From positions 558,001 to 622,000 of the forward strand of contig NZ_CP033116.1 of assembly GCF_009497895.1 (NCBI RefSeq): a DNA stretch of 64,000 nucleotides, written 5' to 3'. A program made the position numbers and the translations under genes. Of the stretch, positions 47,812 to 57,645 are shown piece by piece (the stretch's first letter is position 1; each line of letters opens with the position of its first letter). A model generated the notes under the pieces. That model did not search any database. It saw only the letters and a program-made list of their open reading frames with translations, and was not told the DNA's origin. The stretch is from Halopseudomonas pelagia. Lineage in GTDB: Bacteria > Pseudomonadota > Gammaproteobacteria > Pseudomonadales > Pseudomonadaceae.

Positions 47812-48384
47812 TCAGGTGCGCTGCCACAGGCTGTACCACACCTGGCCTGCGCGCTTCTCTCGATGCAGGCTCCAGTTCGACGGGCGTTCCAGCTGCGTAG
47901 GCCGCAATTCGCTTTCGGTATAGATCCAGGCGTTGGCGGTCAGCCAGCCGTTGGCTTCCAGCGCGGCGCAGCTGGGTGCCAGCAGGCCCTGATGGAAGGG
48001 CGGATCAAGGAACACCAGATCGTAGGGCTTTTCCGGGCTGCCAGCCAGGAACGCCAGCGCGTCCTGTTGCTGGATATCCGCATGCGTGCAATCCAGCGTC
48101 TGCAAATGCCCACGCAGGGTATTGACCACATCGCGGCTGCTGTCGCAGGCCAGCGCGTAAGCCGCCCCGCGTGACAGCGCTTCCAGCGTCAGCGCGCCGC
48201 TACCGGCGAAGGGGTCCAGACAGCGCGAACCTTCCACTCGGCCGCTCAACCAGTTGAACAGTGTTTCGCGTACCCGGTCCGGGGTCGGGCGCAGGCCGGG
48301 TTGCTCGGTAAAGGTGAAACGGCGGCTGCGCCACTCGCCGGCGATGATCCGCAGCTGGCTGGTTCTGGCGGGCGTGTGCTTCAT
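47812..48384 (-). CDS. rsmD: 16S rRNA (guanine966-N2)-methyltransferase
   Basis: The 190-residue methyltransferase has the family opening RIIAGEWRSRRFTF and PTPDRVRETLFNWL, the SAM motif CLDPFAGSGALTLEALSRGA and the catalytic LVFLDPPFHQG. It modifies G966 in the small ribosomal subunit. Its start overlaps the stop of the upstream M16 gene by 4 nt, and the order M16-rsmD next to ftsY is widely conserved. Confidence 0.93.
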   Translation of the reverse strand: MKHTPARTSQLRIIAGEWRSRRFTFTEQPGLRPTPDRVRETLFNWLSGRVEGSRCLDPFAGSGALTLEALSRGAAYALACDSSRDVVNTLRGHLQTLDCTHADIQQQDALAFLAGSPEKPYDLVFLDPPFHQGLLAPSCAALEANGWLTANAWIYTESELRPTQLERPSNWSLHREKRAGQVWYSLWQRT

Positions 48385-49943
48385 GCGTCGGGCGCCTCCG
48401 TCGCTGCATCGATTGTTGGCTTGGCAGGCGCATCCTCGGCGCTCTGTTCCAGGTCTGCTTCCATTTCAGGCTCTGGTAGCGGCTGGCCGACGGTGACGAT
48501 CAACCGCTGCTCTTTGCTCAAGTGACGCTGAAACGCGGAACGCACGTCCTCGACCGTGAGTTTCTCGACCTGATCCAGGAACAGCTGCAGGTGGTTGAGC
48601 GGCAGGTTGTAGAAGCCGATCATGCCCAACTGACTGACGATGGCGCTGTTGCTGGCGGTGGATAGCGGAAACTCGCCCATGATCTGGCGCTTGCTGCGGA
48701 TCAGCTCGGCCTCGGTCGGGCCCTCCTCGATAAAGCCGTCCAGGGTGGTATTGATCACCTCCAGCGCCTGCTCGACCTGATCCGTCCGCGTCTGCATATT
48801 GATCACGAAGGGCCCGGTGGCCTGCATCGGCGAAAAATTGCTGCTGACCGAATAGGACAGCCCGCGGGTTTCTCTGATCTCTTCCATCAGGCGCGAACCG
48901 AAGCCCGAGCCGAGTATCTGATTCCCGACGTAGAGCGCCGGGTAGTCTTCGGCGCTGCGGCTGACGCCCAGTTGACCCAGCATGATATGCGTCTGTTGCG
49001 AATCGAAGTCCACATGCTTGCGCTCGGACTGGATGGGTTCCGGATCCGTTACCACTGGCGCTGCGGGCCCTTCCGGCAATGCGCTGGACAGGCGCGCGGC
49101 GATACGTTCGGCCTGCTGGCGGTCGACATCACCTACCAGTGAGATCACCGCATTGCCTGCCGAATAGTATTGCTCGTGGAAGTCGCGCAGATGCTCCGGC
49201 GTGATTTCCGCCAGGCTCTCGGGTTGGCCTTCAGGCAGGCTGGCATACGGGTGGTTGCCATACAATCCGCTCCAGAATGCTTCGCTGGCTTGTGCGGCGG
49301 GGCTTTGCAGGCGGAACTGCAGCCCGGCCAGAAGCTGATTGCGCAGGCGCTGGTAGGCATCTTCAGGGAAGTCGGGCTGGCTGACCACCTGGGCGAACAG
49401 GTCTAGGGCCGGGTCGAGCTTGTCGGCAGCGGTCAGGCTGCGGACGCTGACCAGCGCCATATCCCGATGAGAACTGTTTTCGAACTGGGCGCCCAGGTTC
49501 TCGAAGCCGGCAGCAATTTCACCCGAGTCCAGCCCCGCTGCGCCTTCATTCAGCATACCGTTGACCAGCGTGGCCAGGCCGGGCAGTTCACCGTCGCGGC
49601 TGGCGCCGGCGGCAAACAGCAGCTGCAGGTCAAGCATCGGCAGCTCGCTAGCCTGCATGAAATACACGCGTGCACCTTCGGCGGTGGTCCAGTGCTGCAG
49701 ATCCAGAACGCGGCGGGCCGGAGCCTTGTCGCGGTCGATGCTTTGCAGTGTGGTCAGCGGCGGAATGGGGTCGAGCTCCGGGTCCACATCCGGAACGCTG
49801 ACGGCGGGTGTTTCTGCGTCCGTGGTGGCCGCAGGCGGGGCGCTGGGCGATTGATTGCGCTCGTTGATCAGGACCGCAACGATCAGAATCAGCACCGCCA
49901 CAGCCACGATCCAGCGTAGTGGGGACATCGGCTTGGCGGACAT
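48381..49943 (-). CDS. M16-family peptidase homologue lacking the zinc motif
   Basis: The 520-residue protein has an N-terminal membrane anchor (about 10-26), a Ser/Pro/Ala-rich linker and two M16 domains. The HxxEH zinc motif is replaced (ATLVNGMLNEGA), so it cannot bind the catalytic zinc. It overlaps the active partner gene by 1 nt (TGATG). In such pairs the inactive subunit completes the substrate chamber. The C-terminus is Glu/Ala rich. Confidence 0.88.
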   Translation of the reverse strand: MSAKPMSPLRWIVAVAVLILIVAVLINERNQSPSAPPAATTDAETPAVSVPDVDPELDPIPPLTTLQSIDRDKAPARRVLDLQHWTTAEGARVYFMQASELPMLDLQLLFAAGASRDGELPGLATLVNGMLNEGAAGLDSGEIAAGFENLGAQFENSSHRDMALVSVRSLTAADKLDPALDLFAQVVSQPDFPEDAYQRLRNQLLAGLQFRLQSPAAQASEAFWSGLYGNHPYASLPEGQPESLAEITPEHLRDFHEQYYSAGNAVISLVGDVDRQQAERIAARLSSALPEGPAAPVVTDPEPIQSERKHVDFDSQQTHIMLGQLGVSRSAEDYPALYVGNQILGSGFGSRLMEEIRETRGLSYSVSSNFSPMQATGPFVINMQTRTDQVEQALEVINTTLDGFIEEGPTEAELIRSKRQIMGEFPLSTASNSAIVSQLGMIGFYNLPLNHLQLFLDQVEKLTVEDVRSAFQRHLSKEQRLIVTVGQPLPEPEMEADLEQSAEDAPAKPTIDAATEAPDA

Positions 49944-51379
49944 CAGTTGCTTTCCTCTTGTTGGGTATTGGCGGCAGGCGACCCTGCGGCTGGCGATCCA
50001 GTGGCAGGCAACCCTGCGTCAGTCTCGTCAACGGCTGCGCTTGCGGCTGGCAAAATATGCCCACGGGTCAGGCGTTCGCTGACCAGATAGCGTCGGGCGA
50101 CTTCGCTGACCTGCTCAGGCGTTATCGCCTCAAGCGCTGCCGCGTCCTCCTCAATCAGTGTCCAGGGCAGGCCTACACTTTCCAGCTGGCCAATCTGCGT
50201 CGCCTGATGGCTGATGCTGTCCTGCTGGTAGACATCCGCAGCGATCATCTGGGTCTTGACCCGGGTCAGTTCGGAGGAGGATGGCGGGGTTGTTTTCAGT
50301 TCGTCAATTTCCTTCCACAAGGCAGCTTCCAGCTGCTCCAGGCTGATATCGCGCGCCTGATTGGGCAGGCCGTTGAGGGTGAACAGGGTGTCGCCGCGGG
50401 TAAAGCCGCTGTAACTGGCGGACGCTGAAGTGGCAATCGACTCACCGCGTTCCAGCCGGCTGGCCAGTCGCGCACTGTAGCCGCCATCCAGTACACCGCT
50501 CAGCAATCTCAGCGCGTGCACTTCCCAGGCCTCGGCGGCGGTGCTCAGGCTTGGCACATTGAAACTCAGCAACAGGCTGGGTAATTGCACGTCCAGATGC
50601 AGCGTCACTTCACGTTCGGCACCGCCGGGCAGTTCCAGTGGCTTTTTATGATCCGGCACCGGGCCGGCGGCGATAGGCGCAAAATGCTTTTCCACCAGCG
50701 GCTTGATTTCGTTCAGGGTCACATCGCCGACAATCACCAGCACCGCGTTGCCCGGCACGTAGTGGGTTGTGTACCAGGCGCGCAGATCCTCAACGGTCAG
50801 CCGTTCGATATCATGCATCCAGCCGATCACCGGCTGCGCGTAAGGGCTGGCGATGTGCGCCTGGGTCAGATAGCGCTCATAGGCAAGGCTGTTGGGGTTG
50901 TCATCGACGCGCAGGCGACGCTCCTCCTTGATCACCTCCATCTCGCGGATAAACTCATCTTCCGGCAGCGTGGCGGTATGCATGCGCTCGGCTTCCATTT
51001 CCAGCGCAATAGGCAACTGGTCACGGCTCAACACCTGGTAATAGGCGGTGTAATCGCGACTGGTAAAGGCATTCTCTTCCGCGCCCAGGCTGCGCAGCAC
51101 GCGGGAGGATTCACCCGGTCCGAGATTCTTGCTGCCCTTGAACATCATATGTTCCAGCGCGTGGGAAATACCGGTCTGGCCGGGCGGCTCGTAGCTGCTG
51201 CCGACTTTGTACCAGATTTGCGAAACGACCACCGGGGCGCGATGATCCTCCCGCACAATGACCTTCAGGCCATTGTCCAGCGTCAGCTCGTGAGTGGGTT
51301 GGCGGGCGTCGTCCGCCACAACCGGGCTGGCGAGAACCGCCAGCAGAAAATAACCAAGTGAAGTCTTCAGCCGTAACAT
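49943..51379 (-). CDS. M16-family zinc metallopeptidase, catalytic partner
   Basis: I place the start at 51379 (MLRLKTSLGYFLLAVL...), with AGGA about 9 nt upstream and a signal peptide ending near VVA-DD. The upstream extension to 51472 is not needed. The 478-residue protein has the zinc site HALEHMMFKG with the downstream EMEVIKEERRLRVDDNP. It is periplasmic and probably degrades small peptides, as a heterodimer with the next product. Confidence 0.9.
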   Translation of the reverse strand: MLRLKTSLGYFLLAVLASPVVADDARQPTHELTLDNGLKVIVREDHRAPVVVSQIWYKVGSSYEPPGQTGISHALEHMMFKGSKNLGPGESSRVLRSLGAEENAFTSRDYTAYYQVLSRDQLPIALEMEAERMHTATLPEDEFIREMEVIKEERRLRVDDNPNSLAYERYLTQAHIASPYAQPVIGWMHDIERLTVEDLRAWYTTHYVPGNAVLVIVGDVTLNEIKPLVEKHFAPIAAGPVPDHKKPLELPGGAEREVTLHLDVQLPSLLLSFNVPSLSTAAEAWEVHALRLLSGVLDGGYSARLASRLERGESIATSASASYSGFTRGDTLFTLNGLPNQARDISLEQLEAALWKEIDELKTTPPSSSELTRVKTQMIAADVYQQDSISHQATQIGQLESVGLPWTLIEEDAAALEAITPEQVSEVARRYLVSERLTRGHILPAASAAVDETDAGLPATGSPAAGSPAANTQQEESN

Positions 51380-51487
51380 GCATGCATCCTGTAGGAACTT
51401 ACCGCCTGCGGCGGAAGTGGGGTAGGATAACCCAACCTTCAACGCGGTGGCTAAACAGCCGCCGCCAGCCATAGATAGTGATCGTCA

Positions 51488-52693
51488 ATGTTTGGTTCCA
51501 AAGACAAGCCAGAACACCCCGAAGCACCCAAAAGCGCGCAGGACAAGGCCAAAGCCGAGAAACAAGGCCTGTTTGGCTGGGGGCGTCGCAAGCAGGAAGA
51601 AGCTCCCTCCGCGCCTGCCAGTACTGAACAGCCGCCTGCCGGTGCTGACCCGGCACCCGCCAGCCATGACCAGGCAGCGAAGGACGCGGCTGCGTCGCTG
51701 TTCGCCGGCCTGGGCAGTGCCGAAGCGGTGCAGCCGGGCACTGAACCAGCTGCGGAGCAGAGCAAGGAACCGCAGGGCTTTTTTGCCCGGATGAAGCAGG
51801 GCCTGTCGAAGACCAGTGTCAATCTGGGCGACGGCATGGCTAATCTGTTCCTGGGTGAAAAGGATATCGATGACGAGCTGCTCGAAGAGCTCGAAACCCG
51901 CCTGCTGATGGCTGACGTGGGTATCGAAGCGGCGACTCTGATCATGGAATCACTGCAATCCCGCGTGCGCCGTCACCAGCTGTCCAATCGCAAAGCTCTG
52001 TATACCGCGCTGCAGAATGAGCTGGAGGCGCTGCTGGCCAACGTCGCCAAGCCAATGGTCATCAGCGCAGAGAAAAAGCCTTTCGTGATTCTGGTCGTCG
52101 GCGTCAACGGCGTGGGCAAAACCACCACCATCGGCAAACTGGCCAAGCGGCTGCAGGGCGAGGGCAAGCAGGTGATGCTGGCCGCGGGTGATACTTTCCG
52201 CGCCGCCGCCGTCGAGCAATTGCAGGTCTGGGGTGAGCGCAACAAGATCCCGGTGGTGGCGCAGCATACCGGCGCCGATTCCGCGTCAGTCATCTTTGAC
52301 GCGCTGCAGGCGGCGAAATCCCGTGGTGCAGACGTACTGATCGCCGATACCGCGGGCCGTCTGCACAATAAAGACAACCTCATGGACGAGCTGAAGAAGG
52401 TCAAGCGTGTGCTGGCCAAGCTTGATCCGGAAGCGCCGCATGAAGTGCTGCTGGTGCTGGATGCCGGTACCGGCCAGAACGCCATTTCCCAGACCAAGCT
52501 GTTTGACCAGGCAGTGGGCCTGACCGGCCTGGCGCTGACCAAGCTCGACGGCACCGCCAAGGGCGGGGTGATCTTTGCGTTGGCCAAGCAGTTTGGTCTG
52601 CCGATCCGCTTTATTGGGGTAGGCGAGCAGATTGATGATCTGCGTCCCTTTACCGCCTCGGAGTTTGTCAAAGCCCTGTTTGGGCGCGATTAA
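51488..52693 (+). CDS. ftsY: Signal recognition particle receptor FtsY
   Basis: The 401-residue GTPase has the acidic, Ala/Glu/Pro-rich A domain (1-85), the N domain and the G domain with GVNGVGKTTTIGKLA, DTAGRLHNK, TKLDGTAKGG and the closing GVGEQIDDLRPF. It docks SRP-ribosome complexes at the inner membrane. ftsE follows 3 nt after its stop, forming the classic ftsY-ftsE-ftsX-rpoH order. Confidence 0.97.
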   Translation: MFGSKDKPEHPEAPKSAQDKAKAEKQGLFGWGRRKQEEAPSAPASTEQPPAGADPAPASHDQAAKDAAASLFAGLGSAEAVQPGTEPAAEQSKEPQGFFARMKQGLSKTSVNLGDGMANLFLGEKDIDDELLEELETRLLMADVGIEAATLIMESLQSRVRRHQLSNRKALYTALQNELEALLANVAKPMVISAEKKPFVILVVGVNGVGKTTTIGKLAKRLQGEGKQVMLAAGDTFRAAAVEQLQVWGERNKIPVVAQHTGADSASVIFDALQAAKSRGADVLIADTAGRLHNKDNLMDELKKVKRVLAKLDPEAPHEVLLVLDAGTGQNAISQTKLFDQAVGLTGLALTKLDGTAKGGVIFALAKQFGLPIRFIGVGEQIDDLRPFTASEFVKALFGRD

Positions 52694-52696
52694 GTC

Positions 52697-53368
52697 ATGA
52701 TTCGTTTCGATCAGGTCAGCAAACGCTACCCCAACGGGCATATGGGCTTGAACAAGCTCAGCTTGCATATCAAGACCGGCGAGATGGTGTTTATCACCGG
52801 CCATTCGGGCGCGGGCAAGAGCACCCTGCTCAAATTGATCATGTGCATGGAGCGGCCCAGCTCCGGCCAGGTGCATGTCGGCGGGCAGAATCTGGCAGAG
52901 CTGAGCAGCGATGACATCCCCTATCTGCGTCGCCAGGTCGGCGTGGTGTTCCAGAATCACCAGTTGCTGTTCGACCGCACGGTATTCGATAACGTCGCCC
53001 TGCCGCTGATCATCAATGGCACGCCGCCGGACGAGATCGGCCGGCGCGTGCGCGCCGCGCTCGACAAGGTCGGCCTGCTCAGCCGCGAGGCTCTGTATCC
53101 GATTGCTCTGTCCGGCGGTGAACAGCAGCGCGTCGGCATTGCCCGCGCGGTGGTGCATAAACCGGCGCTGCTGCTGGCGGACGAACCCACGGGTAACCTG
53201 GACCCGGCGCTATCGGCCGAGATCATGGGGCTGTTTGAAGATTTCAACCGGGTGGGCGTGACGGTGATCATTGCCAGTCACGATCTACCCTTGATCGCCA
53301 CCCTGGACCACCGCATGTTGACGCTCGATCAGGGCACTCTGCTCAGGGATGGTGATCAGCATGGCTGA
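52697..53368 (+). CDS. ftsE: Cell division ABC ATPase FtsE
   Basis: The 223-residue ATPase has Walker A GHSGAGKSTLL, signature LSGGEQQRVGIARA and Walker B LLLADEPTGNLDP. With FtsX it forms the divisome ABC complex that activates periplasmic murein hydrolases, such as EnvC/amidases in E. coli. It overlaps the ftsX start by 8 nt. Confidence 0.97.
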   Translation: MIRFDQVSKRYPNGHMGLNKLSLHIKTGEMVFITGHSGAGKSTLLKLIMCMERPSSGQVHVGGQNLAELSSDDIPYLRRQVGVVFQNHQLLFDRTVFDNVALPLIINGTPPDEIGRRVRAALDKVGLLSREALYPIALSGGEQQRVGIARAVVHKPALLLADEPTGNLDPALSAEIMGLFEDFNRVGVTVIIASHDLPLIATLDHRMLTLDQGTLLRDGDQHG

Positions 53369-54401
53369 AGACAAACGCAAAGCAACGGGCAACGCCGCCG
53401 ATAAAGCCGCGGTAAAAAGCCCCAAGCGCCCGCAAAAAGCACCGGTCAAAGGTGCGGCGCGCTCCGAGCGCAACTGGCGGCATCCGCTGCGCAGTTGGGC
53501 CGGCAGCCACCGTGCCAGTGCCCGCCAGGCAGTTGATCGCGTCAGGCACCACCCGCTCAGCAGCGCCATGACCATTCTGGTGATGACCATAGTGCTGGCC
53601 TTGCCCATGGGTCTGGCCGTGCTGATCGGTCAGGTCGAACGCTTGGGCGTCGACTGGCAGCGTGCGGCGCAGCTCTCGGTTTACCTGCAGGACAGCGTTT
53701 CCAGCGAAGCGGCAGAGCAACTGCTTGGCGAGATCCGTGAGGAGGAGGGCGTGGCTGAAGCCACCTTGCTCGACAAGGCACTGGCACTCGAAGAGTTTCA
53801 AGCGCATTCTGGCATGGGCGAGGCCTTGCAGCAGCTATCCTATAATCCCTTGCCCTCGGTGATCGTGGTTACCCCGGCGAGTATCGACGGCGGCGCGGCG
53901 GCATTGGAGCCGGTACGCGATCAACTGGCGGCGCTGCCCGGTGTCGAGCTGGTGCAGATCGATTTGCTCTGGATCGAACGCTTGACCAGTATCCTCGCCA
54001 TGCTCGAGCGCTTTACCGGCGGTTTGGCGGTATTGCTGGTGCTGGCGCTGTTACTGGTGATGACCAATACCATTCGGCTGGCGATTGAGAGCCGGCGCAA
54101 CGAGATCCTGGTGATCAAACTGGTCGGCGGCACCGATGCCTTTGTGCGCCGGCCGTTCCTGTATATCGGCGTGCTCTATGGGCTGCTGGCCGGGCTGCTG
54201 GCCTGGTTGCTGCTGGGCCTGGGCATGCTGTGGTTGAATGACACCGTGCGCGAGGTCGCCGCACTCTATCAAAGCGACTTCGAACTGGCCGGCATTCCGG
54301 TGATCGACGGAGTCAGCCTGGTAGCGGGCGCCATGTTGCTGGGTCTGGTCGGCGCCTGGTTGGCAGTCGGGCGTCACATCCGCGACATACAGCCGCAGTA
54401 A
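53361..54401 (+). CDS. ftsX: Cell division membrane protein FtsX
   Basis: I use the ATG at 53361, 5 nt after GGTGA; the ATG at 53349 four codons earlier is possible. The 346-residue protein has a long basic cytoplasmic N-terminus (about 1-70), four membrane helices (about 75-95, 225-245, 270-300, 320-340) and a periplasmic loop between the first two. The basic N-terminal extension is longer than in E. coli FtsX. Confidence 0.95.
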   Translation: MAEDKRKATGNAADKAAVKSPKRPQKAPVKGAARSERNWRHPLRSWAGSHRASARQAVDRVRHHPLSSAMTILVMTIVLALPMGLAVLIGQVERLGVDWQRAAQLSVYLQDSVSSEAAEQLLGEIREEEGVAEATLLDKALALEEFQAHSGMGEALQQLSYNPLPSVIVVTPASIDGGAAALEPVRDQLAALPGVELVQIDLLWIERLTSILAMLERFTGGLAVLLVLALLLVMTNTIRLAIESRRNEILVIKLVGGTDAFVRRPFLYIGVLYGLLAGLLAWLLLGLGMLWLNDTVREVAALYQSDFELAGIPVIDGVSLVAGAMLLGLVGAWLAVGRHIRDIQPQ

Positions 54402-54541
54402 AATGAGAGTCACGAGCGCTGTTTTAAACTGCAAGCTGTTGATTTAGATGAAAATAGGTTGTTGTAAGGGAACTTATCCAACCCATTCACAGTCTTAGTT
54501 CGGAGTGATACACTCGGCTACCATTTTCTTGGAGTTCAAGC

Positions 54542-55408
54542 ATGAGCACTGCGTTGCAGCCCATACATAGTCTGGTCCCAGGCGCCAATCTGGAGGCCTA
54601 CGTTCAGACAGTAAGCGCCATCCCGATTTTGAGCGTCGAGGAAGAGCGCACGCTGGCTGATCGCTTGTACTACAACGAAGATCTCGAAGCTGCACGCCAG
54701 CTGGTTATGTCGCACCTGCGGTTCGTGGTGCACATCGCTCGCAGCTACTCCGGTTACGGGCTGAACCAGTCCGACCTGGTCCAGGAAGGCAATGTCGGCC
54801 TGATGAAAGCGGTCAAGCGCTTCAATCCGGAAATGGGTGTGCGTCTGGTGTCCTTCGCCGTGCACTGGATTCGCGCCGAGATTCACGAGTTCATTCTGCG
54901 CAACTGGCGCATCGTCAAGGTCGCCACCACCAAGGCACAGCGCAAACTGTTCTTCAACCTGCGCAGCGCCAAGAAGAAGCTGTCCTGGTTGTCCCAGAAT
55001 GAAGTCGATGCGGTAGCGGCGGATCTGGGCGTGGCCACGCGTGAAGTGCGCGAGATGGAAAGCCGTCTTTATGGTCAGGATTTGGGCTTTGACGGCGCCC
55101 AGGACGATGACGATGACAGCGTAGCCTACGCGCCGGTGCATTATCTGGAAGACAAGCGCTACGACCCGGCGACCCAGCTTGAGTCTGCAGATTGGTCCGA
55201 CAGCTCGGTCCATCAGCTGCAGCAAGGCCTGGAGCAGCTGGACGAGCGCAGCCGCGATATTCTTTACCAGCGCTGGCTGGCTGAAGAAAAGGCCACGCTG
55301 CACGAATTGGCGGCCAAATATCAGGTATCCGCTGAGCGCATTCGTCAGTTGGAAAAGAACGCGATGAACAAGCTGAAAAAGAATCTCGAGACCGAAGACG
55401 ATCTCTGA
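54542..55408 (+). CDS. rpoH: Heat-shock sigma factor sigma-32
   Basis: The 288-residue sigma factor has region 2 with [17 protein letters not shown] and [17 protein letters not shown], the RpoH box ([12 protein letters not shown]), and region 4 ending in [23 protein letters not shown] precedes the ATG. The 140-bp gap after ftsX must hold its promoters, none of which I can assign confidently. A strong terminator follows. Confidence 0.97.
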   Translation: MSTALQPIHSLVPGANLEAYVQTVSAIPILSVEEERTLADRLYYNEDLEAARQLVMSHLRFVVHIARSYSGYGLNQSDLVQEGNVGLMKAVKRFNPEMGVRLVSFAVHWIRAEIHEFILRNWRIVKVATTKAQRKLFFNLRSAKKKLSWLSQNEVDAVAADLGVATREVREMESRLYGQDLGFDGAQDDDDDSVAYAPVHYLEDKRYDPATQLESADWSDSSVHQLQQGLEQLDERSRDILYQRWLAEEKATLHELAAKYQVSAERIRQLEKNAMNKLKKNLETEDDL

Positions 55409-55431
55409 TTTTTTCGGCCAAGCATTGAATC

Positions 55432-55458
55432 AAAGGCATCCTACGGGATGCCTTTTTT
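55432..55458 (+). terminator. Rho-independent terminator after rpoH
   Basis: AAAGGCATCC (55432-55441), loop TACG, and GGATGCCTTT (55446-55455) ending in TTTTTT. It lies 24 bp after the stop. Confidence 0.93.
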
Positions 55459-55527
55459 GTTGCCCGGCTGGCAGCTAACCCGTTCAGCCCGCATAATCCC
55501 CCGTTCAAACAACAATCGGAGCTTCAC

Positions 55528-56139
55528 ATGGCATTTCGCCCGCGCCTTGGTATGGCCACCTTTTTCAGTCTGATCATCATTGGTCTGTTTGCCCTGGGTA
55601 ACTGGATCATGGACCGGCCCGGCGCGGAGCCCGAACCCATGCAATGGCGGGCTACCTACGAGGAGCGCCTCTGGGCGCCGCTGCGTGACGGCAATCTGAC
55701 TCTGGCCGATGTGGTGGCGGTAATGGGCGAGAGCGGCGAGCTATGGATGATCAGCGCCGACGGTGAGCCGCAGCTGGTTAGCCGGCATGTGATTCAGAGC
55801 GATGAAGCGGACTGGCGGATGCAGACGGTTATCAGCCTGGATGAACAGCGCATGGAAAGTCTGAAACAAGCGCAGGACTGGAAAGTCGACATGGCCGACC
55901 AATCCGTATCGCCGGCGGTCGCCGCGGCGCTGGTCGGTCAACCGGTAGAGCGCATGAGTCTGACACCGTTCCAGCCCATCGAAACCCAACGCATTATCGC
56001 CACTCTGGGTGAACCGGACATGCGCATGGAAGTCAGCGGCGACGATCAGGCCTGGGTTTACGGTCGCGCCGGCATCGTCGTAGCGGTCACCGGCGAGGAA
56101 GCCTACTCGATCATGTTTGGGCTGCGCGGCAATCGCTAA
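55528..56139 (+). CDS. Conserved membrane-anchored protein of unknown function
   Basis: The 203-residue protein has an N-terminal membrane helix (about 10-30), and the rest is presumably periplasmic, with no catalytic motif I recognise. AATCGGAG lies upstream of the ATG. Its place between rpoH and mtgA matches PA0377 of P. aeruginosa, itself unassigned. Confidence 0.75.
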   Translation: MAFRPRLGMATFFSLIIIGLFALGNWIMDRPGAEPEPMQWRATYEERLWAPLRDGNLTLADVVAVMGESGELWMISADGEPQLVSRHVIQSDEADWRMQTVISLDEQRMESLKQAQDWKVDMADQSVSPAVAAALVGQPVERMSLTPFQPIETQRIIATLGEPDMRMEVSGDDQAWVYGRAGIVVAVTGEEAYSIMFGLRGNR

Positions 56140-56143
56140 GGCA

Positions 56144-56899
56144 TTACGCCTCGATACGATTGCGCCAGTAGCTCAGGCTCAGCCATTCGGGTAGCGGCCG
56201 GCCGGCTTCCATCTCGCGCAGATAATGCGCGCCACCCAATTGCCGGGACTGGCGCTGAATCCAGCTGGCGCGCCGCTGCACATGCGCCGGCGGGGCCGCC
56301 GCACTCCACTCCCGCGGGTTCGGCAGTACCGCAGCCAGTTGCGCCGCCTGGCGGTCTGACAGGTAACTGGCATCAATGCCAAAATGCTCCCGGGCCGCGG
56401 CCTGAACGCCAAACACGCCTTCATCCCATTCGACGATATTCAGATAGATTTCCAGAATGCGCTGCTTCGGCCAGAGTACTTCGATCCACAGCGTGAACCA
56501 GGCTTCCAGCGCCTTGCGCGGCCAGCTGCGACCTGACCAGAGAAACTGATTCTTGGCTACCTGCTGGGTCAGCGTGCTGGCGCCGCGCAGGCTGCCGCCC
56601 TGACGGTTATGCTCCACCGCCGCCTTGATCGCGTCCAGGTCAAAGCCGAAGTGCTCGGCAAATCGCTGATCTTCACCAGCAATCACCGCCATCTTCATAC
56701 TCTCGGGTATGCTCTTGTAAGGCACCCACTGCCGGCGGATGTCGGTGGGGTTGTCGTCCTGGCGAAACTCGAACCAGCGCTCAACCATCAACGCCGAGCC
56801 GGGGGAGGGCACCCAGCGCAGCAGAATGACCGGTATCAGGCTTAATGCCATGAGAATGATCAGCCATTTGCTGATCTTGAGAAAGAGTGTTTTCAACAT
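56144..56899 (-). CDS. mtgA: Monofunctional peptidoglycan glycosyltransferase
   Basis: The ATG at 56899 gives 251 residues with a membrane anchor at about 12-32; the longer frame upstream is not supported. The GT51 motifs are intact: the catalytic Glu in AGEDQRFAEHFGFD, RGASTLTQQVAKNQFL, and the second Glu region KQRILEIYLNIVEWDEG. It polymerises lipid II glycan strands. Confidence 0.95.
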   Translation of the reverse strand: MLKTLFLKISKWLIILMALSLIPVILLRWVPSPGSALMVERWFEFRQDDNPTDIRRQWVPYKSIPESMKMAVIAGEDQRFAEHFGFDLDAIKAAVEHNRQGGSLRGASTLTQQVAKNQFLWSGRSWPRKALEAWFTLWIEVLWPKQRILEIYLNIVEWDEGVFGVQAAAREHFGIDASYLSDRQAAQLAAVLPNPREWSAAAPPAHVQRRASWIQRQSRQLGGAHYLREMEAGRPLPEWLSLSYWRNRIEA

Positions 56900-56952
56900 G
56901 CGGTGAGTCGTCTGGGCGGCTTGACCCGCAGTATAGAACGGAGGATTCAAGC

Positions 56953-57327
56953 TTGGCCAAACTATTGCTTCTACTGGCGTCATTCAGCGGCTTTACCGGC
57001 GTGGCACTGGGCGCGTTCGCCGCCCACGGCCTGCGCAGCCGTCTGCCGGAAAATCTGCTCGGCGCCTTTCAGACCGGTGTGCAGTATCAGCTCTGGCACA
57101 CCGCAGCACTGATGGGTGTGGCGCTGCTGTTGCTGCGCTGGCCAGAGGCAACGCTGTTCAAGAGCGCTGGGGCGCTGATTGTGCTGGGCATGCTGCTGTT
57201 CTCCGGCAGCCTGTACGTGATGGCCCTGACCGGCGTGACCAAGCTGGGCATTATCACGCCCTTTGGCGGTGTGGCTTTCCTGCTCGGCTGGCTATGCCTG
57301 GGCATTGGTGTGTGGCGTCATCTTTAA
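56953..57327 (+). CDS. DUF423 family membrane protein
   Basis: The start is a TTG at 56953, set by GGAGG (56940-56944) 8 nt upstream. The open frame continues upstream without a site. The 124-residue protein has four membrane helices and the family motifs ALGAFAAHGLRSRL and QLWHTAALM, with SGSLYVMALTG and ITPFGGVAFLLGWL. Function is unknown. It is divergent from mtgA. Confidence 0.9.
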   Translation: MAKLLLLLASFSGFTGVALGAFAAHGLRSRLPENLLGAFQTGVQYQLWHTAALMGVALLLLRWPEATLFKSAGALIVLGMLLFSGSLYVMALTGVTKLGIITPFGGVAFLLGWLCLGIGVWRHL

Positions 57328-57425
57328 GTGCATATCATGCCGCGTCAATTGGGCGCGGCGTGGCCACAGCGGCGCCCGTCGCGTTATAATGCGGTCTTTC
57401 CCGCACGACCACAGAGACCTTACCC

Positions 57426-57626
57426 ATGCAGATCCAACTGAATGGCGAAGCCTGCTCCCTTGATCACCCGCTCAGTGTTACCGAGCTGCTTGAGCGAATG
57501 GGGCTGACCGGCAAGCGACTGGCCGTGGAACTGAATCTGGAGATCGTGCCGCGCAGCGAGCACGCCCAAACCCGGTTGGCCGAAGGCGACCGAGTGGAAA
57601 TTGTCCAAGCCATCGGCGGCGGCTAG
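57426..57626 (+). CDS. thiS: Thiamine biosynthesis sulfur carrier ThiS
   Basis: The 66-residue ubiquitin-like protein ends in the required Gly-Gly (VQAIGGG), which is adenylated and thiocarboxylated before sulfur transfer to the thiazole. It lies 19 nt upstream of thiG, its partner. Confidence 0.95.
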   Translation: MQIQLNGEACSLDHPLSVTELLERMGLTGKRLAVELNLEIVPRSEHAQTRLAEGDRVEIVQAIGGG

Positions 57627-57645
57627 CCGCCCCTCGGAGACCCTC

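Noticed and set aside
48381..49943. M16 protein without HxxEH as a pseudogene
   Set aside because: The frame is intact and full length; a zinc-less partner next to an active M16 peptidase is a normal heterodimer arrangement.
54402..54541. Specific rpoH promoter assignment
   Set aside because: Several partial -35/-10 matches exist in the 140-bp gap but none is good enough to call.
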